From Apis mellifera (Eukaryota; Arthropoda; Insecta; Hymenoptera; Apidae): DNA of 64,000 nt. The notes below the pieces were generated by a model. It ran no database searches. It was not told the origin of the DNA and saw only the letters and a list, made by a program, of their open reading frames with translations. Where the stretch lies: positions 11,531,229 through 11,595,228 of the forward strand of contig NC_037645.1 of assembly GCF_003254395.2 (NCBI RefSeq). Direction: 5' to 3'. Position numbers and translations under genes: made by a program. Shown in pieces: positions 62,487-64,000 of the stretch (position 1 is the stretch's first letter; the number at the start of each line of letters is the position of its first letter).

Positions 62487-62960
62487 TTAAATGTTTGTAC
62501 TCTATCTTGTTCAAGATGAAACAAGGAATTCCTTTCGAGGAGAAATTCGTGAGGTATGCACAATGTTAAGAAGATAGATAAGAGAATAGCGAGTAAGATT
62601 GAAATTATTTTATAAAGAATTTTAAATAATTCTATAATTCTCACATACTGTATTGTAGATTCCTTTGGAAAGTTATGCATCAATATCAATATCTTCTTCA
62701 AAGTAATTCTAAAAATTGTTAAACTTGGAATGAAGGGTATTAAAGTGTACTTTATTTTGAATTTGCTATTGTGTATATCTTTAAAGAAGCTATATCATCT
62801 TATTCACTGTTATTGGAATGAATATCACTGTGAATCTTTAAAGTAGCTACGTTTCTTAAAAGGTTATATGAAGATTATTCGAAACATTGTTGGAGATGGT
62901 TGAATAAAATAATCTCGAAAATTGCAATTATCAATGTTTTTATATTACTTACTATTAAAA
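62487..62960. repeat. Dispersed segment, copy 2 (pairs with 54725-55190)
   Basis: Second copy of the segment at 54.7 kb, in the same orientation, with substitutions and small indels. It starts near TGTTTGTACTCTATC (TGTTTGTATTCTATC in copy 1) and remains alignable to the TATTACTTACTATTAAA region. Confidence 0.88.
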
Positions 62961-63164
62961 GGTATATATCAATATTTATTTATTTTTTAACACAATTTTA
63001 GAAATGGTTGAATAAAATGATCAAATTTTTTCCGAGATGTTATTTTTCGGATATTTTAGAATTTTATATTATATGAAAGAAACAAATTTCCTATTGTGTG
63101 ATTTTTATTTTATGGAAAAGGAACGTATAAAGAGAATTCTACACATCATCTCATTCTATTTCAG

Positions 63165-63628
63165 ATGCAATGGATCCAGTAATGAAAATACTATCGCGAC
63201 TCGATGAACGATATAATCTGATGATTCGTCGATTGAACGTATTATATTTAAGTATTATTCGTTTACGAGAAGATTGTAAACAGAAGATTGTTGTATGTAT
63301 ATTCTATTTCGTGTCACATCTATAATTGAAGAAACAAATCGATTGGAACGAAAAGATTCATCCCCATAAGCAGAATATTACTAAAAATATGTTTTCACAA
63401 GGATCCTAATATAATTTCAACAGTTTATTAATGCTATTTCGCTTCGACGATTATCTTCTCTTCTTCTAGACGAACTGTACATCTTCATATTTAAAAGATA
63501 AACACGTTACGAGATTCAACAATAATTCAACTTTGCTACTTCTTCAAAATAATACCTACAAAATATGGCTAGGCAGAATATTTATACTCTCTATTCCATC
63601 TTGTCATCATATGTATTATGGTTATTGA
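63165..63628 (+). CDS. Unidentified gene end: two splice-linked short exons
   Basis: Exon A (63165-63292) follows a CTATTTCAG acceptor and encodes (x)AMDPVMKILSRLDERYNLMI then RRLNVLYLSIIRLREDCKQK IV, a charged, amphipathic, helix-like stretch. It ends before a GTATGT donor. Exon B (63470-63628) follows an excellent acceptor (TTATCTTCTCTTCTTCTAG) and continues in the same phase with TNCTSSYLKDKHVTRFNNNS and then IWLGRIFILSIPSCHHMYYG Y before TGA. NCT and NNST-type sequons and cysteines in exon B would suit an extracellular domain. An ATG at 63170 could start a 93-residue product, or the phase (two leading bases AT) could join an upstream exon. I do not recognise a family. In-phase joining with good signals argues for a real gene; short length and no clear polyadenylation signal argue against. 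Confidence 0.4.
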
Positions 63629-64000
63629 CTAAAGACAGTGATAAAATATATATTGAAAGGAATTGAAGGATTTATAGTTAATACTTCTAATTATAAGGCT
63701 ATTGTCAATATTATGAAATTATTCCATTTCACTGATATGCATTCATCATTGATGCAATAACAACAATGTTAATAACAAGAGAGTGCAATAGAATGAGAAT
63801 GCACAATATTTATTCATTATACACATTAATACTTTAATTAGGAGGATATTGTCAATATGAAATTATTCTATTTCTATTACTATTCCTATTTAATAGTAAC
63901 AATGTTTTAAGAGCACACTTTTTGATAAATTCACAATATTATTCTCATTCTTCAAGTTTCTAGGTATTAACATTAGATATTATATTCCAAGTTTATAGAT
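63629..64000. other. AT-rich DNA to the window edge
   Basis: Contains a weak direct repeat (CTATTGTCAATATTATGAAATTATTC near 63701 and ATATTGTCAATATGAAATTATTC near 63848). No frame of note. Confidence 0.6.

Overview
The window looks like nuclear DNA of an insect, most likely a hymenopteran such as a honeybee. It is very AT-rich with sharp GC-rich islands. It is full of microsatellites and minisatellites, carries scattered AACCTAACCTAA motifs, and has intron-containing protein genes with GT-AG splice sites and mostly short introns. No bacterial, viral or intact transposon gene was recognised.

Layout. (1) 897-6956, plus strand: the last five coding exons of a rhodopsin-like (class A) G-protein-coupled receptor, from TM4 to the C-terminus; the 5' exons lie off the left edge. 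(2) 6957-11931: AT-rich intergenic DNA with a long CA/GA microsatellite. A GC-richer block here holds a possible 57-residue secreted peptide (10815-10988, plus) that resembles a prepropeptide. (3) 11932-20402, minus strand: the first seven coding exons of midasin (MDN1/Rea1), the giant AAA+ ATPase of 60S ribosome maturation. They join in frame over 2017 codons, from the start codon to the beginning of AAA6. The remaining two-thirds of the protein is not found to the left, where the receptor gene runs in the opposite direction. (4) 21060-21449, minus strand: a single-exon proteasome assembly chaperone 4 (PSMG4/PAC4). (5) 22924-23124, plus: a secreted-protein-like ORF without an upstream ATG and with a strong splice donor, perhaps a first exon or a decayed gene. 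(6) About 23.1-63.1 kb: 40 kb without a convincing gene. It is built from tandem minisatellites (several with a period near 177-180 bp), microsatellites, duplicated segments and a series of GC-rich, TAAT-containing islands that look like candidate conserved regulatory elements. It could be a gene desert or a giant intron around a developmental gene. (7) 63165-63628, plus: two short exons that join in frame across good splice sites, an unidentified gene end.

The two secure housekeeping genes, MDN1 and PSMG4, lie head to tail on the minus strand. Both assist assembly of large complexes (ribosome and proteasome), but the receptor, the candidate peptides and the desert have no visible functional link with them. 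All identifications come from reading the sequence and from family knowledge; no database search was run.
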